A DNA stretch of 50,729 bases, taken from the NCBI GenBank assembly GCA_016218495.1, contig JACRDU010000108.1:1-50729 (forward strand), read 5' to 3'. Shown in pieces: positions 8,325-16,796 of this stretch. Below the pieces are notes generated by a model, which worked only from the letters and a program-made list of their open reading frames with translations, made no database searches and was not told the DNA's origin. Numbering within the stretch: the first letter of the stretch is position 1; each line of letters starts with the position of its first letter. The position numbers were made by a program, and so were the translations under genes. Source of the DNA: Elusimicrobiota bacterium (GTDB taxonomy: Bacteria > Elusimicrobiota > Elusimicrobia > UBA1565).

Positions 8325-8620
8325 GCAAGAAGCCCGCCGCCGCCCTCTTTGCCGTGCTGGCCGCCGGAGCCGCCTTCGCCGCCTGGCGCCTGCGCGCGCC
8401 GAAGGCGGTCCCGCTCACCCCCGTCGCTTCCACGGAGCCGCAAGAGCCGGCCCCCTGCGGCCCCGGCGGCGAGACCGCCTCGAAGCCCGCCGCCCCCAAG
8501 CCCCTCCTCGGCCCCGCCCCCGACGAGCCCGGCTGCGCAAAGGCCCCCGCCGTCGACCCGGCCGACCCTTTCGCCAAGCCCGCCGCCCCCGCCAACCCCG
8601 CAGACCCGTTCGCCAGATAG
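8321..8620 (+). CDS. Small Pro/Ala-rich membrane-anchored protein
   Basis: This 99-residue protein has one N-terminal hydrophobic segment (AAALFAVLAAGAAFAAW). It continues as a Pro/Ala-rich tail with repeats of the type DPADPFAKPAAP and NPADPFAR. It is probably an inner-membrane-anchored periplasmic tail. It is coupled to the preceding gene by an ATGA overlap. The low-complexity composition limits inference, but the coupling and the membrane segment support a real gene. Confidence 0.5.
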   Translation: MSKKPAAALFAVLAAGAAFAAWRLRAPKAVPLTPVASTEPQEPAPCGPGGETASKPAAPKPLLGPAPDEPGCAKAPAVDPADPFAKPAAPANPADPFAR

Positions 8621-8634
8621 CCCGCCGGGCCTCG

Positions 8635-8671
8635 GCCCAAAGGGCCCACCCCTTGACTAGGCCCTTTGGGC
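8635..8671. repeat. Inverted repeat around the protease -35 box
   Basis: GCCCAAAGGGCC (8635-8646) and GGCCCTTTGGGC (8660-8671) form a perfect 12-bp inverted repeat. The 13-nt loop contains TTGACT, the -35 hexamer of the protease promoter. There is no U-tract, so it is more likely an operator or attenuating structure than a terminator. Confidence 0.55.
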
Positions 8672-8682
8672 AAAGCTAGATT
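8653..8682 (+). promoter_or_regulatory. Promoter of the subtilisin-like protease
   Basis: TTGACT (8653-8658) and TAGATT (8677-8682) are separated by 18 bp. The predicted transcript starts near 8690 and carries a leader of about 60 nt with GGAGGT 6-7 nt before the ATG at 8752. Confidence 0.55.
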
Positions 8683-8751
8683 CTGGCTGCCGAGATGGTT
8701 CCCGCCTTCGCGAGGAGCACTCACGGCACGGTGGCAGTCTTGGAGGTGGAA

Positions 8752-10062
8752 ATGAAAGTCAGCATCTCGTCTTTTGCCGCTTTAGCCCTGGTGGGGGCGA
8801 TGGCGGCGGCTCCGGCGCAGGCCGCTCCCCGCGCCGACTTCGACAACGCGGGCGGTTCCATCCGCGAGGTCGTCAACCAGGCCCGACAGGCCGTGCACGA
8901 GGACAAGAGCCCGGCGCCCGAAGGCGCCCAGCTCGCCGGCGACTCCTCGGCCGACCAGGTCGAGCATCGCATCGTCGTCTTCAAGAAGTCGACCGACCGC
9001 ATGCGCCGCCCGGACATGGTGCGCAGCCTCGGCGCCGTCCCCACGAAGGACCTCTGGATCGTCAACGCGGTCGCCGTCATGGCCCCCAAGGGCAAGATGG
9101 CCGCCTTCGACGCGAAGGCCAAGGGCCTGGGCGACATCCTGCGCGTCGAGCAGGACTTCGTCCAGAACTGGCTGGTCGCGGCCCCCGCGGCGCTGCCGCC
9201 GGCGGTCCGGGCCATGCCCGTCCCCGCGGCCGTCGACGGGCCGCAGCAGCAGGCCCAAGACACCCCCTGGGGCATCGGCCGCGTCAGCGCGGGCGAGGCC
9301 TGGTCCGTCACCCGCGGCGCCGGGGTCAAGGTGGCGGTGGTGGACACCGGCATCGACTTCGACCACCCCGACCTCAAGGTCGCGGGAGGCTTCAACGCCA
9401 TCGACAACGCCGCGTCCTTCAAGGACGACAACGGGCACGGCACGCACGTGTCGGGCACCATCGCCGCCCAGGACAACGACCAGGGCGTCGTCGGCGTCGC
9501 GCCCGACGTGTCGCTCTACGGCGTGAAGGTGCTCTCGGCCAGCGGCAGCGGGACCTTCGCCGACGTCATCGCCGGCATCCAGTGGACGCTGGAGAACAAG
9601 ATGGACGTCGCCAACTTCTCGCTGGGTGCCGGACAGGGCACCCAGGCGCTGCAGGAGGCCGTCCAGGCGGCGACGGCGGGCGGCGTGGCCATCATCGCGG
9701 CGGCCGGGAACTCCGGCCGGTCGGTGGGCTTCCCGGGAGCCTATCCCGAGGTCATCTGCATCGCGGCTTCGGACTCCTCCGACAAGGTGGCGTACTTCTC
9801 CAGCCGCGGACCGGAGGTGGACTTCATCGCCCCCGGCGTGGACGTCAATTCGACCTACATGGGCGGGGGCTACGACTCGCTGTCGGGCACCTCGATGGCC
9901 ACCCCGCACGTGGCCGGACTGGCGGCCCTGGCGGTGTCCCGCGGCGCGCACGGCGCCGAGGCCATCCGCGAGGCCTTCAAGCGGGCGGCGTCCCCGATGG
10001 GGAACGCCCCGGCCGAGCAGCAGGGTGCCGGGATGATCAACGCGGGACGCCTCGTGCGCTAG
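8752..10062 (+). CDS. Secreted subtilisin-like serine protease (S8)
   Basis: The start at 8752 gives 436 residues and is chosen for its Shine-Dalgarno (GGAGG) and signal peptide (MKVSISSFAALALVGAMAAA, cleavage near AQA|APR). A propeptide of roughly 150 residues resembles the I9 inhibitor type (EHRIVVFKKSTDRM). The catalytic domain keeps Asp198 (VVDTGID), His229 (NGHGTHVSGT), oxyanion Asn320 (AAGNSG) and Ser381 (SGTSMATPHVAG). All key residues are present, so activity after export and propeptide removal is expected. The gene has its own promoter within an inverted repeat and a strong terminator, so it is monocistronic. Confidence 0.95.
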   Translation: MKVSISSFAALALVGAMAAAPAQAAPRADFDNAGGSIREVVNQARQAVHEDKSPAPEGAQLAGDSSADQVEHRIVVFKKSTDRMRRPDMVRSLGAVPTKDLWIVNAVAVMAPKGKMAAFDAKAKGLGDILRVEQDFVQNWLVAAPAALPPAVRAMPVPAAVDGPQQQAQDTPWGIGRVSAGEAWSVTRGAGVKVAVVDTGIDFDHPDLKVAGGFNAIDNAASFKDDNGHGTHVSGTIAAQDNDQGVVGVAPDVSLYGVKVLSASGSGTFADVIAGIQWTLENKMDVANFSLGAGQGTQALQEAVQAATAGGVAIIAAAGNSGRSVGFPGAYPEVICIAASDSSDKVAYFSSRGPEVDFIAPGVDVNSTYMGGGYDSLSGTSMATPHVAGLAALAVSRGAHGAEAIREAFKRAASPMGNAPAEQQGAGMINAGRLVR

Positions 10063-10074
10063 GCTCCCTTAGAG

Positions 10075-10108
10075 AGCCCCCCGGCCCTATGGGCCGGGGG
10101 GCTTTTTA
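10075..10108 (+). terminator. Terminator of the protease gene
   Basis: A 13-bp stem (AGCCCCCCGGCCC, loop TAT, GGGCCGGGGGGCT) is followed by TTTTATT, 13 bp after the protease stop codon. Confidence 0.9.
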
Positions 10109-10169
10109 TTGCCCTCCGTTGGGCCCTACGGCCCAAGACCCTGTCCCCGGTCCGAGGTACCATGCCGAC

Positions 10170-11462
10170 ATGAAGAACAGAGCGGCGTCGGCCCTCCTCA
10201 TCCCCTTTCTCGTCTATTCGGCGTCGGCCCAGAATCTGCGTCTGCGGACGGCTCCGGTCCTCCCCGTCCAGACGCCCGCCTTCGCCCCGCTGGCCTTGCC
10301 CCCCCTGGTTTCCCCGACCCTGACGCCGTCTCCGGCCGCCGTCCCGGCGCTGAACGCCGCTTCGGCCGTCGCCCTCCCCCAGCCCGCCGTGGCCCGGCCG
10401 GTCGCGGCCGTCGCGGCACCGTCCGCCTTCGCCCCCCCCCGTGCCGCGCTCGACCGCGTGGCTCAGGACAAGAACATCCAGGCGGCCGTCGCGCCCAAGT
10501 CCGGGCCCACCGAGCGGGGAGCCTCCCTGGACCTGCTCTTCGACAAGGGAATCGGACAGGCCCCGTCCGTCCCGGCCTTCGGCGGGGCGGGCGGCGTCGA
10601 CGCGAAGGACTTCCGCGGGGCCTATGGCCTCTATAGCTGGCTCTCCGCAATGCCCGAGGTCAAGGCGATGGGCGCGGGAGAACCCCTGGCCCTGGCGCGC
10701 GTCCTCCTGAAGGCCTCCCCCCTGCTCGAACAGGGCCCCATCATCGCGATGAAGGACGCCGCGGGGCTGACTTTGATGTCGTTCAACGATCCCAGCGTCC
10801 CGCCGGTCTCCGTGAGCATGCGCGCCGAAGACCTCGGCCCTGACGGGGCCTCGCCGCAGGCCCTGCTCCTGTCCCGGAAGATCACGGCCGCCCGGGCCGC
10901 CGACAAGGCGGACGCCACCTTCGTCAACATGGCCGAGCTGATGAACTCCCTTCCGGCCATCGCGGCGTCCGCGCCCGAGCCGGCCGCGAAGCCTCAACCC
11001 ATCTACACCCCGGGCGCCGAGCTGCCCATCGACCCGGTGCGCCAGCCCGCCGAGTTCGTGCTCAGAATCCTCCGGGACGCGGGACGCTCCAGCGACCCCT
11101 ACGAGGTGCTCGCCCTGCTAAAGAGGGCGAAATCCGAGGCGCTTTCCCGGATGAACTACCAGGACGGCTCCAAGCTCGTGGAGCAGTCCTACCGCCAAGG
11201 GGAGTTCCAGGCCCGCCAGCTCATCCCGGGGCTCCTCGAGGAAGCTCAGAAGGCCGCTGCGAACAACGACAGAGCCGCCGTCGATAAGGCGCTCGATACG
11301 GCCCTGGCCTTGTGCGAATACGCCCCCAAGATGAAGGACAAGGTCGTGGCGGCCTACTACCAGGCCCAGAACACCCTCGAGCTCCTCAAGCGCTACGGCC
11401 CGATGGACGGGGCGACCGGCAAGCCCGTGGAGCGCCAAGCTCCCCCGTCGGCCCAGCCCTAG
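10170..11462 (+). CDS. Secreted Ala/Pro-rich protein of unknown function
   Basis: This 430-residue protein has a signal peptide (MKNRAASALLIPFLVYSASA, then QNLRLR). A roughly 100-residue Ala/Pro/Val-rich linker follows, then a mixed helical domain (DAKDFRGAYGLYSWLSAMPE) and a helical C-terminal region (PAEFVLRILRDAGRSSDPYE; KALDTALALCEYAPK). The proline-rich linker suggests a surface or periplasmic spacer. I recognise no domain. TACCAT (10158-10163) ends 6 nt before the ATG, the recurrent leaderless arrangement. It stands alone between a terminator and the next promoter. Confidence 0.7.
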   Translation: MKNRAASALLIPFLVYSASAQNLRLRTAPVLPVQTPAFAPLALPPLVSPTLTPSPAAVPALNAASAVALPQPAVARPVAAVAAPSAFAPPRAALDRVAQDKNIQAAVAPKSGPTERGASLDLLFDKGIGQAPSVPAFGGAGGVDAKDFRGAYGLYSWLSAMPEVKAMGAGEPLALARVLLKASPLLEQGPIIAMKDAAGLTLMSFNDPSVPPVSVSMRAEDLGPDGASPQALLLSRKITAARAADKADATFVNMAELMNSLPAIAASAPEPAAKPQPIYTPGAELPIDPVRQPAEFVLRILRDAGRSSDPYEVLALLKRAKSEALSRMNYQDGSKLVEQSYRQGEFQARQLIPGLLEEAQKAAANNDRAAVDKALDTALALCEYAPKMKDKVVAAYYQAQNTLELLKRYGPMDGATGKPVERQAPPSAQP

Positions 11463-11491
11463 GCCGGGGTCTCTTTTTATATGATGGGGCG

Positions 11492-12136
11492 ATGCCCAAG
11501 ACCCGCGCCTCGCGCTCCTTGGCCTCGACCCTCATCGTCTTGGGGACGACGGCCGTGCTGGCCGGCGGGCCGCGCCTTCTGACGCCGGAGTGGGTGCCCG
11601 ATGGGCCCCCCTACCGCAAGAAGGGCCCCGCGAACCCCGCCGTCGTCATCGCCGAATTCTCAGACTTCCAGTGCCCGGCCTGCTCCGCGGCGGCGCCCCA
11701 CCTCAAGGCCATCCTCGAGCTCTTCCCGGACAAGGTGGGCGTCGTGTTCAAGCACCGGGCCTGGGACTTCCACCCGCACGCCGTGAACGCGGGCGTGGCC
11801 GCCGAATGCGCGGGGAAGGCCGGGAGATTCTGGGACTACCACGACAAGCTGTTCTCCACCCAGCCGGCCTGGTCGGTGATGGAGAGCACCGGGGCCGCCG
11901 CGGCCTATTTCCAGAAGACCGCCGACGAGATGGGGCTCGACCGCGCGGCCTTCGCCGCCTGCGCCAAAAACCCCGCCACGGCGGAGCTGGTCGCCGCCGA
12001 CATCAAGGAAGCCGGCGAGAAGTGGGTCAACTCCACCCCGACCTTCATCATCGGGGGGAAGCGCTTCGTGGGCTCGAACCAGCTCAGGACGCTCGGCCTC
12101 AACCAGGTCGAGAACCTGCTCAAGAAGAAGTCATGA
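11492..12136 (+). CDS. DsbA-like thiol oxidoreductase (Thioredoxin_4)
   Basis: This 214-residue protein has an N-terminal membrane anchor or signal segment (STLIVLGTTAVLAGG). A DsbA/DSBA-like thioredoxin fold follows with active site CPAC at residues 61-64 (FSDFQCPACSAA). The helical insertion and the cis-Pro loop (STPTFIIGGKRFVG) are present. It is expected to make or exchange disulphides in the periplasm. TATGAT (11480-11485) ends 6 nt before the ATG. The stop overlaps the start of a MauE-like membrane protein, a natural electron partner. Confidence 0.88.
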   Translation: MPKTRASRSLASTLIVLGTTAVLAGGPRLLTPEWVPDGPPYRKKGPANPAVVIAEFSDFQCPACSAAAPHLKAILELFPDKVGVVFKHRAWDFHPHAVNAGVAAECAGKAGRFWDYHDKLFSTQPAWSVMESTGAAAAYFQKTADEMGLDRAAFAACAKNPATAELVAADIKEAGEKWVNSTPTFIIGGKRFVGSNQLRTLGLNQVENLLKKKS

Positions 12137-12594
12137 CCGACAGCCAAAAAGACGCCGCGGCCGCGACGGCACGGACCCTGATAGCCCTCATCCTTCTGGC
12201 CTCGGGCGTGCACAAGTCCTTCGCCGCCCCCGAGGAGTTCGCGGCGGTGCTCGAGAAGTACTACCTGTTGCCCCCGCACTGGCTGCTTCCGTTCTCGCGG
12301 CTGCTGCCCGCCGTGGAAGTCCTGGTGGGGACGGCCATGCTGCTGGGCTGGCGGGTCAAGGCCTCCTCCACCGCCGCCATGGCCTGCTTCCTCGCCTTCA
12401 TCGGGGCCCTGCTCTCCACGAAGCTCAGGGGCATCCCGCTCGAGGACTGCGGCTGCTTCGGCAAGGGCATCCACATGAAGCCCGAGGCCACCATGGCCCT
12501 GGACAGCGTCCTGATAGCCCTGTCATACTTGAGCCGTACCCGGCCGAAGGCGTTCGCCTGGCTCGACGCTTGGACACAACGGGGGAGCGACTGA
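12133..12594 (+). CDS. MauE/DoxX-like membrane protein
   Basis: This 153-residue protein has four membrane helices. The family hallmarks are ASGVHKSF in helix 1, a PAVEVLVG segment, and LEDCGCFGKG between helices 3 and 4. The Cys pair in DCGCFG is typical of MauE-type proteins, which accompany periplasmic thioredoxin-like proteins and are thought to pass reducing or oxidising equivalents across the membrane. The 4-bp overlap with the DsbA-like gene and the 1-bp overlap with the response regulator gene imply one transcript. Confidence 0.8.
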   Translation: MTDSQKDAAAATARTLIALILLASGVHKSFAAPEEFAAVLEKYYLLPPHWLLPFSRLLPAVEVLVGTAMLLGWRVKASSTAAMACFLAFIGALLSTKLRGIPLEDCGCFGKGIHMKPEATMALDSVLIALSYLSRTRPKAFAWLDAWTQRGSD

Positions 12595-12977
12595 TGGCCG
12601 ACAAGAAGCTGGTCCTAGCGGTGGACGACGACGCCTCGGTCTGCGAGCTCTACGAGAGCGGCCTGACCGCCCTGGGCTACGAGGTCGCCTGCGCGTCGAG
12701 CGGCGGCAAGGCCAAGGAGTTCCTCAAGACCCGCAAGCCCGACGTCATCCTGATGGACATCATGATGTCGGACCAGGACGGCATCAGCCTCACGCGCGAC
12801 ATCCGCTCCGACCCCAAGACCGCCGACGTCCCCGTCATCGTCATCAGCGGGCTCTCCGACGCGGCCACCCTCAACGACGCACTGCTCTTCGGCGCCGTGG
12901 ACTACCTGGTGAAGCCCGTCGACCTGGCCGTCCTCAAGACCAAGCTCGACCACGCCATCTCCCTCAAGAAGAAATAA
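12594..12977 (+). CDS. Single-domain response regulator (CheY-like)
   Basis: This 127-residue receiver-only protein has the acidic pair in AVDDDAS, the phosphoacceptor Asp in VILMDIMMSDQDG, Ser in VIVISGLSDA, and Lys in YLVKPVD. All phosphorylation residues are present. There is no output domain, so it would act through protein contacts or in a phosphorelay. A GGGGGAG ribosome site precedes the ATG, which is nested in the end of the MauE-like gene. No kinase is adjacent. Confidence 0.9.
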   Translation: MADKKLVLAVDDDASVCELYESGLTALGYEVACASSGGKAKEFLKTRKPDVILMDIMMSDQDGISLTRDIRSDPKTADVPVIVISGLSDAATLNDALLFGAVDYLVKPVDLAVLKTKLDHAISLKKK

Positions 12978-12980
12978 TCC

Positions 12981-13943
12981 GTGCTGCTGGACCTGGGGCT
13001 CGTGGCCGGCGGAATCGCCCTCCTCGCTTTCGCCGGGGACAGGCTCGTCGACTTCGCCTCCGCCCTGGCCGAGCGGGCCGGCCTGACTCCGGCCGTCATC
13101 GGGCTGACCGTGGTCGCGGCCGGAACCTCCGCCCCGGAGTTGGTGGTGTCCGCCTCCGCCGCCCTGCGCGGCTCCTCCGACCTGGCCCTGGCCAATGTGC
13201 TCGGGTCGAACATCGCCAACCTCACCCTCATCCTCGGCGTCACCGCGTTGGTCGCTCCGGTGCCCGCCCACGTCCAGTTGCTGGCGCTCGACTACCCGTT
13301 CGCTCTGCTGGCCTCATGGCTGACCCTGCTCCTGTGCCGCGACCTCGCCTTCGACCGTCTAGAGGGCGGGTTCTTCCTCGTCTCGCTGGCCGCCTTCACG
13401 GCCTATGCCGTCCTCGCCTCCCGGAAGATTTTGACCAAGCCGGAGCTAGACGAGGCTGCGCAAGCGGTCCCGCACCCTGCGGCGCCGACGGGCCGGCGGC
13501 CCGTCTGGCTCATCCTGGCAGGCTTGGCCGCCTCCGTCGCCGGCCTGAGCGCGGGGGCCGAGGTCCTCATCCGCGGGGCGTCCGGCATCGCCTCCGCGCT
13601 CGGCGTAACCGAGCGCGTCATCGGGCTCACCATCGTCGCGCTGGGGACCTCGCTGCCCGAGCTCGTGGCTTCCGTCATCGCCGCGCGCAAAGGGCACTCC
13701 GAGATGGCGGTGGCGAACCTGGTCGGCTCGAACATCTTCAACCTGTTGGGAATCCTGGGGGCGGCGTCGGCGCTCAGCCCCATCGTGGTCGCCCCGGCGG
13801 CGGCCGCCGTCGACTGTTGGGTGATGTTCGGAGCGCTGGCCCTGCTGGCGCCGCTTCTCTACGGCGCCAAGCGCGTCTCGCGGGCAGCCGGGGCCGTCCT
13901 GGTCGCCGGCTCCCTGGCCTACATGGCCAGCCTAAGCCTCTGA
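12981..13943 (+). CDS. Calcium/sodium antiporter (CaCA, YrbG-like)
   Basis: This 320-residue membrane protein consists of two homologous halves. Each carries the CaCA alpha-repeat: [20 protein letters not shown] with [12 protein letters not shown], and [18 protein letters not shown] with [14 protein letters not shown]. The acidic residues in the PEL motifs coordinate the exchanged cation. About ten helices are expected. The GTG start is 4 bp after the response regulator, so it is probably the last gene of that transcript. It ends with a 12-bp overlap with the convergent cation-efflux gene. Confidence 0.92.
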   Translation: MLLDLGLVAGGIALLAFAGDRLVDFASALAERAGLTPAVIGLTVVAAGTSAPELVVSASAALRGSSDLALANVLGSNIANLTLILGVTALVAPVPAHVQLLALDYPFALLASWLTLLLCRDLAFDRLEGGFFLVSLAAFTAYAVLASRKILTKPELDEAAQAVPHPAAPTGRRPVWLILAGLAASVAGLSAGAEVLIRGASGIASALGVTERVIGLTIVALGTSLPELVASVIAARKGHSEMAVANLVGSNIFNLLGILGAASALSPIVVAPAAAAVDCWVMFGALALLAPLLYGAKRVSRAAGAVLVAGSLAYMASLSL

Positions 13944-14810
13944 GGCTTCTTCTATCTGCAGCGTGACGTGCGAGAGCGCGAAGCGCTCCTCCAGGAGCGC
14001 CGCCGCCGCCTTGCGGGTCCCCTGCGCGTCGATGCCGCGGCGCAGGACCAGGTGGGCGCTCATCGACTCGCTGCCCGCCGAGAGCGACCAGAGGTGCAGG
14101 TCGTGGACCTCGAGGACGCCTTCAAGGGCCGTGAGGGCGGAGCGCACGGCGTCGAGGTCCAGGTGCTCAGGCGCCCCTTCGAGCAGGATGTGGATCGATT
14201 CCCGCACCAGGCGCCAGGAGGCCGCGGCGATGACGACGCAGACGAAGGCGGTGGCCAACGCGTCGGCCGGGGTCCAACCGGTCTTCCAGATGACGAGCCC
14301 GGCGGCGATGACGCCGACGGAGCCCAGCGCGTCGGACATGACATGGAGGAGCACGCCGCGCAGGTTGATGTTCTCGCTCGCCCCGCGGTGCAGGACCGAG
14401 GCCACGACGAGGTTCGTGACCAGTCCCAGGACCGCCACCGCCAGCATCCCCCCCACCATGACGGGGTGCGGGTTCTGCAGGCGGTCCAGGGCCTCGCGCA
14501 GCAGGACCCCGACCGTGATCCAGAGCCCGACGCCGTTGGCCAGGGCCGCCAGGACCTCGACGCGCCTGTAGCCGAAAGTGCGCCGCGGGTCCGGAGGCAT
14601 CTGCGACGCCCAGGCGGCGAACATCCCCAGCGCCAAGGAGGCCAGGTCCACGGCCATGTGCGCGGCGTCGGCCAAGAGGGCCAGCGAGCCGCTCCACAGT
14701 CCTCCGGCCACCTCGGCGACGAAGACGACGGCCGTCAGCGCGAAGGCGACGCGCAGCGGGGCGGACGACGGCACATGGCCATGGCCGCCGGGACAGCAGG
14801 GGTTAGCCAA
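13932..14810 (-). CDS. Cation diffusion facilitator (CzcD-like)
   Basis: This 292-residue protein has a Cys/His-rich N-terminus (CCPGGHGH) and six membrane helices. The Zn-site motifs are [12 protein letters not shown] in helix 2 and [12 protein letters not shown] in helix 5. The C-terminal cytoplasmic dimerisation domain contains [14 protein letters not shown]. It is a metal/proton antiporter for zinc, cadmium or related ions at the inner membrane. The TTG start overlaps the rlmB stop by 8 bp, so the two are co-transcribed. Confidence 0.93.
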   Translation of the reverse strand: MANPCCPGGHGHVPSSAPLRVAFALTAVVFVAEVAGGLWSGSLALLADAAHMAVDLASLALGMFAAWASQMPPDPRRTFGYRRVEVLAALANGVGLWITVGVLLREALDRLQNPHPVMVGGMLAVAVLGLVTNLVVASVLHRGASENINLRGVLLHVMSDALGSVGVIAAGLVIWKTGWTPADALATAFVCVVIAAASWRLVRESIHILLEGAPEHLDLDAVRSALTALEGVLEVHDLHLWSLSAGSESMSAHLVLRRGIDAQGTRKAAAALLEERFALSHVTLQIEEASEA

Positions 14811-15552
14811 GGGAGTTCTGCCGCGCCGCCTCGTAAAGGAGGACGCTCGCGGCGCAGGAGGCGTTGAGGCTGTCCACCCCGCCGGGGGACTGCGGCACGG
14901 AGATCAGCTCGTCGCAATAGGAGCGGACCAAGGACCGTATGCCCGTGCCCTCGGAGCCGATGATGAGCACCATCGGATGGTTGAGCTTGACCTTCCAGGC
15001 CGGCTGGCCCTCGGAATCGGCCCCGTACACCCAGAAGCCCTCTTCCTTGAGCTTCAACAGCGTCTGGGCCATGTTGCCGACGGAATAGACGGGGATCTTC
15101 TGGACGGCGCCGGCCGAGGCCTGGATGACGGCCTGGGTCAGCGGGGCCGTGCGCCGCTCCGGGTGGATGATGGCGACGGCACCCAGGCAGACCGCGCTGC
15201 GCGCGATGGCGCCGAAGTTGTGCGGGTCTTGTATCTCGTCGAGGGCGACGATGAGCGCCTTCTTCTTCTGCTGGGGGCTCATCTGGGCGAGCAGCTCGGC
15301 GAAGCCGATGACCTTCTTCTCGAAGACCTGCACGGCCACGCCCTGGTGCGGCGCCCCGCCGGAGACCTTCTCGATCTCGTGGCGCTCAACGAACTTGATG
15401 CGCGCCCCCGTCGACTTGGCCCGCTGGATGAGCGGCGCGTAGCGCTCCCGGTCGGCGTTGAGGACCAGGAGCTGCAGGATCTTGCGCCCGGGCGCCCCGA
15501 CGGCCTCCTCCACGACGTGACGGCCGACCAGCCAGCGGGGTCTAGGGCTCAT
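14803..15552 (-). CDS. rlmB: 23S rRNA (guanosine-2'-O-)-methyltransferase RlmB (TrmH/SpoU family)
   Basis: This 249-residue protein has an N-terminal substrate-binding domain (GRHVVEEAV, QRAKSTGARIKFV, HQGVAVQV). The SpoU knot methyltransferase domain has motif 1 in LDEIQDPHNFGAIARSA, motif 2 in LIIGSEGTGI and motif 3 in VPQSPGGVDSLNASCAASVLLYEA. It is predicted to methylate a 23S rRNA guanosine ribose. The terminal NSLG is encoded over the czcD-like start. TAGAAT ends 6 nt before the ATG at 15552, so the mRNA is probably leaderless. Confidence 0.9.
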   Translation of the reverse strand: MSPRPRWLVGRHVVEEAVGAPGRKILQLLVLNADRERYAPLIQRAKSTGARIKFVERHEIEKVSGGAPHQGVAVQVFEKKVIGFAELLAQMSPQQKKKALIVALDEIQDPHNFGAIARSAVCLGAVAIIHPERRTAPLTQAVIQASAGAVQKIPVYSVGNMAQTLLKLKEEGFWVYGADSEGQPAWKVKLNHPMVLIIGSEGTGIRSLVRSYCDELISVPQSPGGVDSLNASCAASVLLYEAARQNSLG

Positions 15553-15655
15553 CGGGCGATTCTAGTAAATGCGGCGCGGCGGCGCCGCGGCGCGTTGCGG
15601 AAAAGTCGCAGAACGGGGCTGATTCCGCGCGACTAGACGACTATAATCTCACCCG
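15553..15655. promoter_or_regulatory. Divergent promoter region rlmB / receiver-like gene
   Basis: The 103-bp gap holds TAGAAT for the minus strand (15564-15559, 6 nt from the rlmB ATG) and TATAAT for the plus strand (15642-15647, 8 nt from the ATG at 15656). A GC-rich self-complementary block near 15571-15593 separates them. The -35 elements are weak. Confidence 0.5.
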
Positions 15656-16036
15656 ATGCCCATCCGAAGTCTCCATATAGACTGCGACGACGACGCCTGC
15701 CGCCGGCGCTTCCTGGCCGCCTTCCAGGAGGCGGGGATCCACCCGGAGAGCAGCCACGGCTCCGAGGTCCCGCCGGGCACGCGCCTGCTCATCGTCTGCG
15801 GCGCGGACGCCGCCGCCTTGGCCGAGGCCGTGCGCCGCCGCCGCGCGTCCCTGCCGGCGGGAGAGACCGCCATCCTGGCGACGATGCGCGCGCCGTCCTA
15901 CGGCGACATCCCCCGCGTGCTCGACGCCGGGGCGGACGACTGCCTTCAGGCCCCGTTCGCCAACTCGCTGCTCGTGGCGCGGGCACGCTCGCTGCTGCGC
16001 CGGATGACGCCGCAGCCGGACGCCCCCTCCGCCTAA
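15656..16036 (+). CDS. Degenerate receiver-like protein
   Basis: This 126-residue protein has the length and ending of a receiver domain. The second half, AILATMRAPSYGDIPRVLDAGADDCLQAPF, follows the beta4-alpha5 pattern. However, the phosphoacceptor position (LLIVCGAD) has no suitable Asp at the strand end, and the conserved Lys of KPF is Ala (QAPF). It may be a phosphorylation-independent pseudo-receiver that binds a partner. It precedes an RR/HK cluster and overlaps the convergent OmpR-type regulator by 4 bp. TATAAT lies 8 nt upstream. Confidence 0.65.
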   Translation: MPIRSLHIDCDDDACRRRFLAAFQEAGIHPESSHGSEVPPGTRLLIVCGADAAALAEAVRRRRASLPAGETAILATMRAPSYGDIPRVLDAGADDCLQAPFANSLLVARARSLLRRMTPQPDAPSA

Positions 16037-16722
16037 CGGTGCCCGCCCTCCTGCAAACGGAACCCGCAGCCCCGCACCGTCTCGATGCGGCGGCCGGCCG
16101 TCCCCAAACGGCGCCGCAGGCGCTGGACGGTCGTCTCCACCGCGCGCGAGGTACGCGGCGGCGGGTTCCCCCAGACGCGCTGTCCCAGGAAATCCCTCGT
16201 CAGCAGACGGCCCGGCCTTTCGAGCAACACCCTCAGCAGCTCGAACTCCGCGCGCCACAGACGCACCGCCCGGCCCTCGACCGTGCATTCATGTCGGCCC
16301 GGGTCGAGCCGGATGGGCCCGGATTCGAGCGGCCTCTCGTCGGGCGCGCCGCGGCGCACGAGAGCCGCCGCCCGGGCGGCCAGCTCGTCGGGATGGAACG
16401 GCTTGGGCAGGTAGTCGTCCGCCCCGGCCCGCAGGCCCAGCACGCGCTCCTCCACGCGGCCCCGGCAGGACAAGACGAGGACGGCCACCCCCCGCGCGTC
16501 GGGGCGGGCCCACAGGCCGCGGCAGAGCTCGAGCCCGTCCCCGTCCGGGAGCATCCGGTCGAGAACCACCAGGGCCGGCAGGTCCCGGTCGAGCGCGCTG
16601 CGCGCCGCCGCCATGCTGCCGACGCCCGTGACCCGGAACCCCTCGGCTGCCAGGATTTCAGATACCAAAGTCCGTATGGCCGGCTCGTCCTCGATGACGA
16701 GCGCCCCGCGCATGTTCTTCAT
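16033..16722 (-). CDS. OmpR/PhoB-family response regulator
   Basis: This 229-residue protein has an N-terminal receiver (LVIEDEPAIR, phosphoacceptor Asp in VVLDRMLPDGDG, LSCR, Lys in YLPKPFHP). A winged-helix DNA-binding domain follows (LWRAEFELLRVLLERPGRLL, VETTVQRLRRRLG, IETVRGCGFRL). It should be a phosphorylation-controlled transcription factor. No kinase shares its strand nearby; the closest is at 17488 on the other strand. The upstream gap to the divergent regulator at 16797 is 74 bp. Confidence 0.93.
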   Translation of the reverse strand: MKNMRGALVIEDEPAIRTLVSEILAAEGFRVTGVGSMAAARSALDRDLPALVVLDRMLPDGDGLELCRGLWARPDARGVAVLVLSCRGRVEERVLGLRAGADDYLPKPFHPDELAARAAALVRRGAPDERPLESGPIRLDPGRHECTVEGRAVRLWRAEFELLRVLLERPGRLLTRDFLGQRVWGNPPPRTSRAVETTVQRLRRRLGTAGRRIETVRGCGFRLQEGGHR

Positions 16723-16796
16723 GCCCAGAGGATGCCCGCGCAGCCCGCCGCGGTCTTGTGCTGCATGTGGGCAAGTTGTGAAATGTACAGGAGTCC

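Noticed and set aside
8695-8751. Earlier start for the protease (MVPAFARSTHGTV)
   Set aside because: It would destroy the signal peptide and lies essentially at the predicted transcription start. The start at 8752 has a good Shine-Dalgarno.
9582-11462. Long plus-strand frame starting inside the protease gene
   Set aside because: Only the part from 10170 encodes the secreted Ala/Pro-rich protein. The upstream part overlaps the protease in another frame and lacks a signal peptide.
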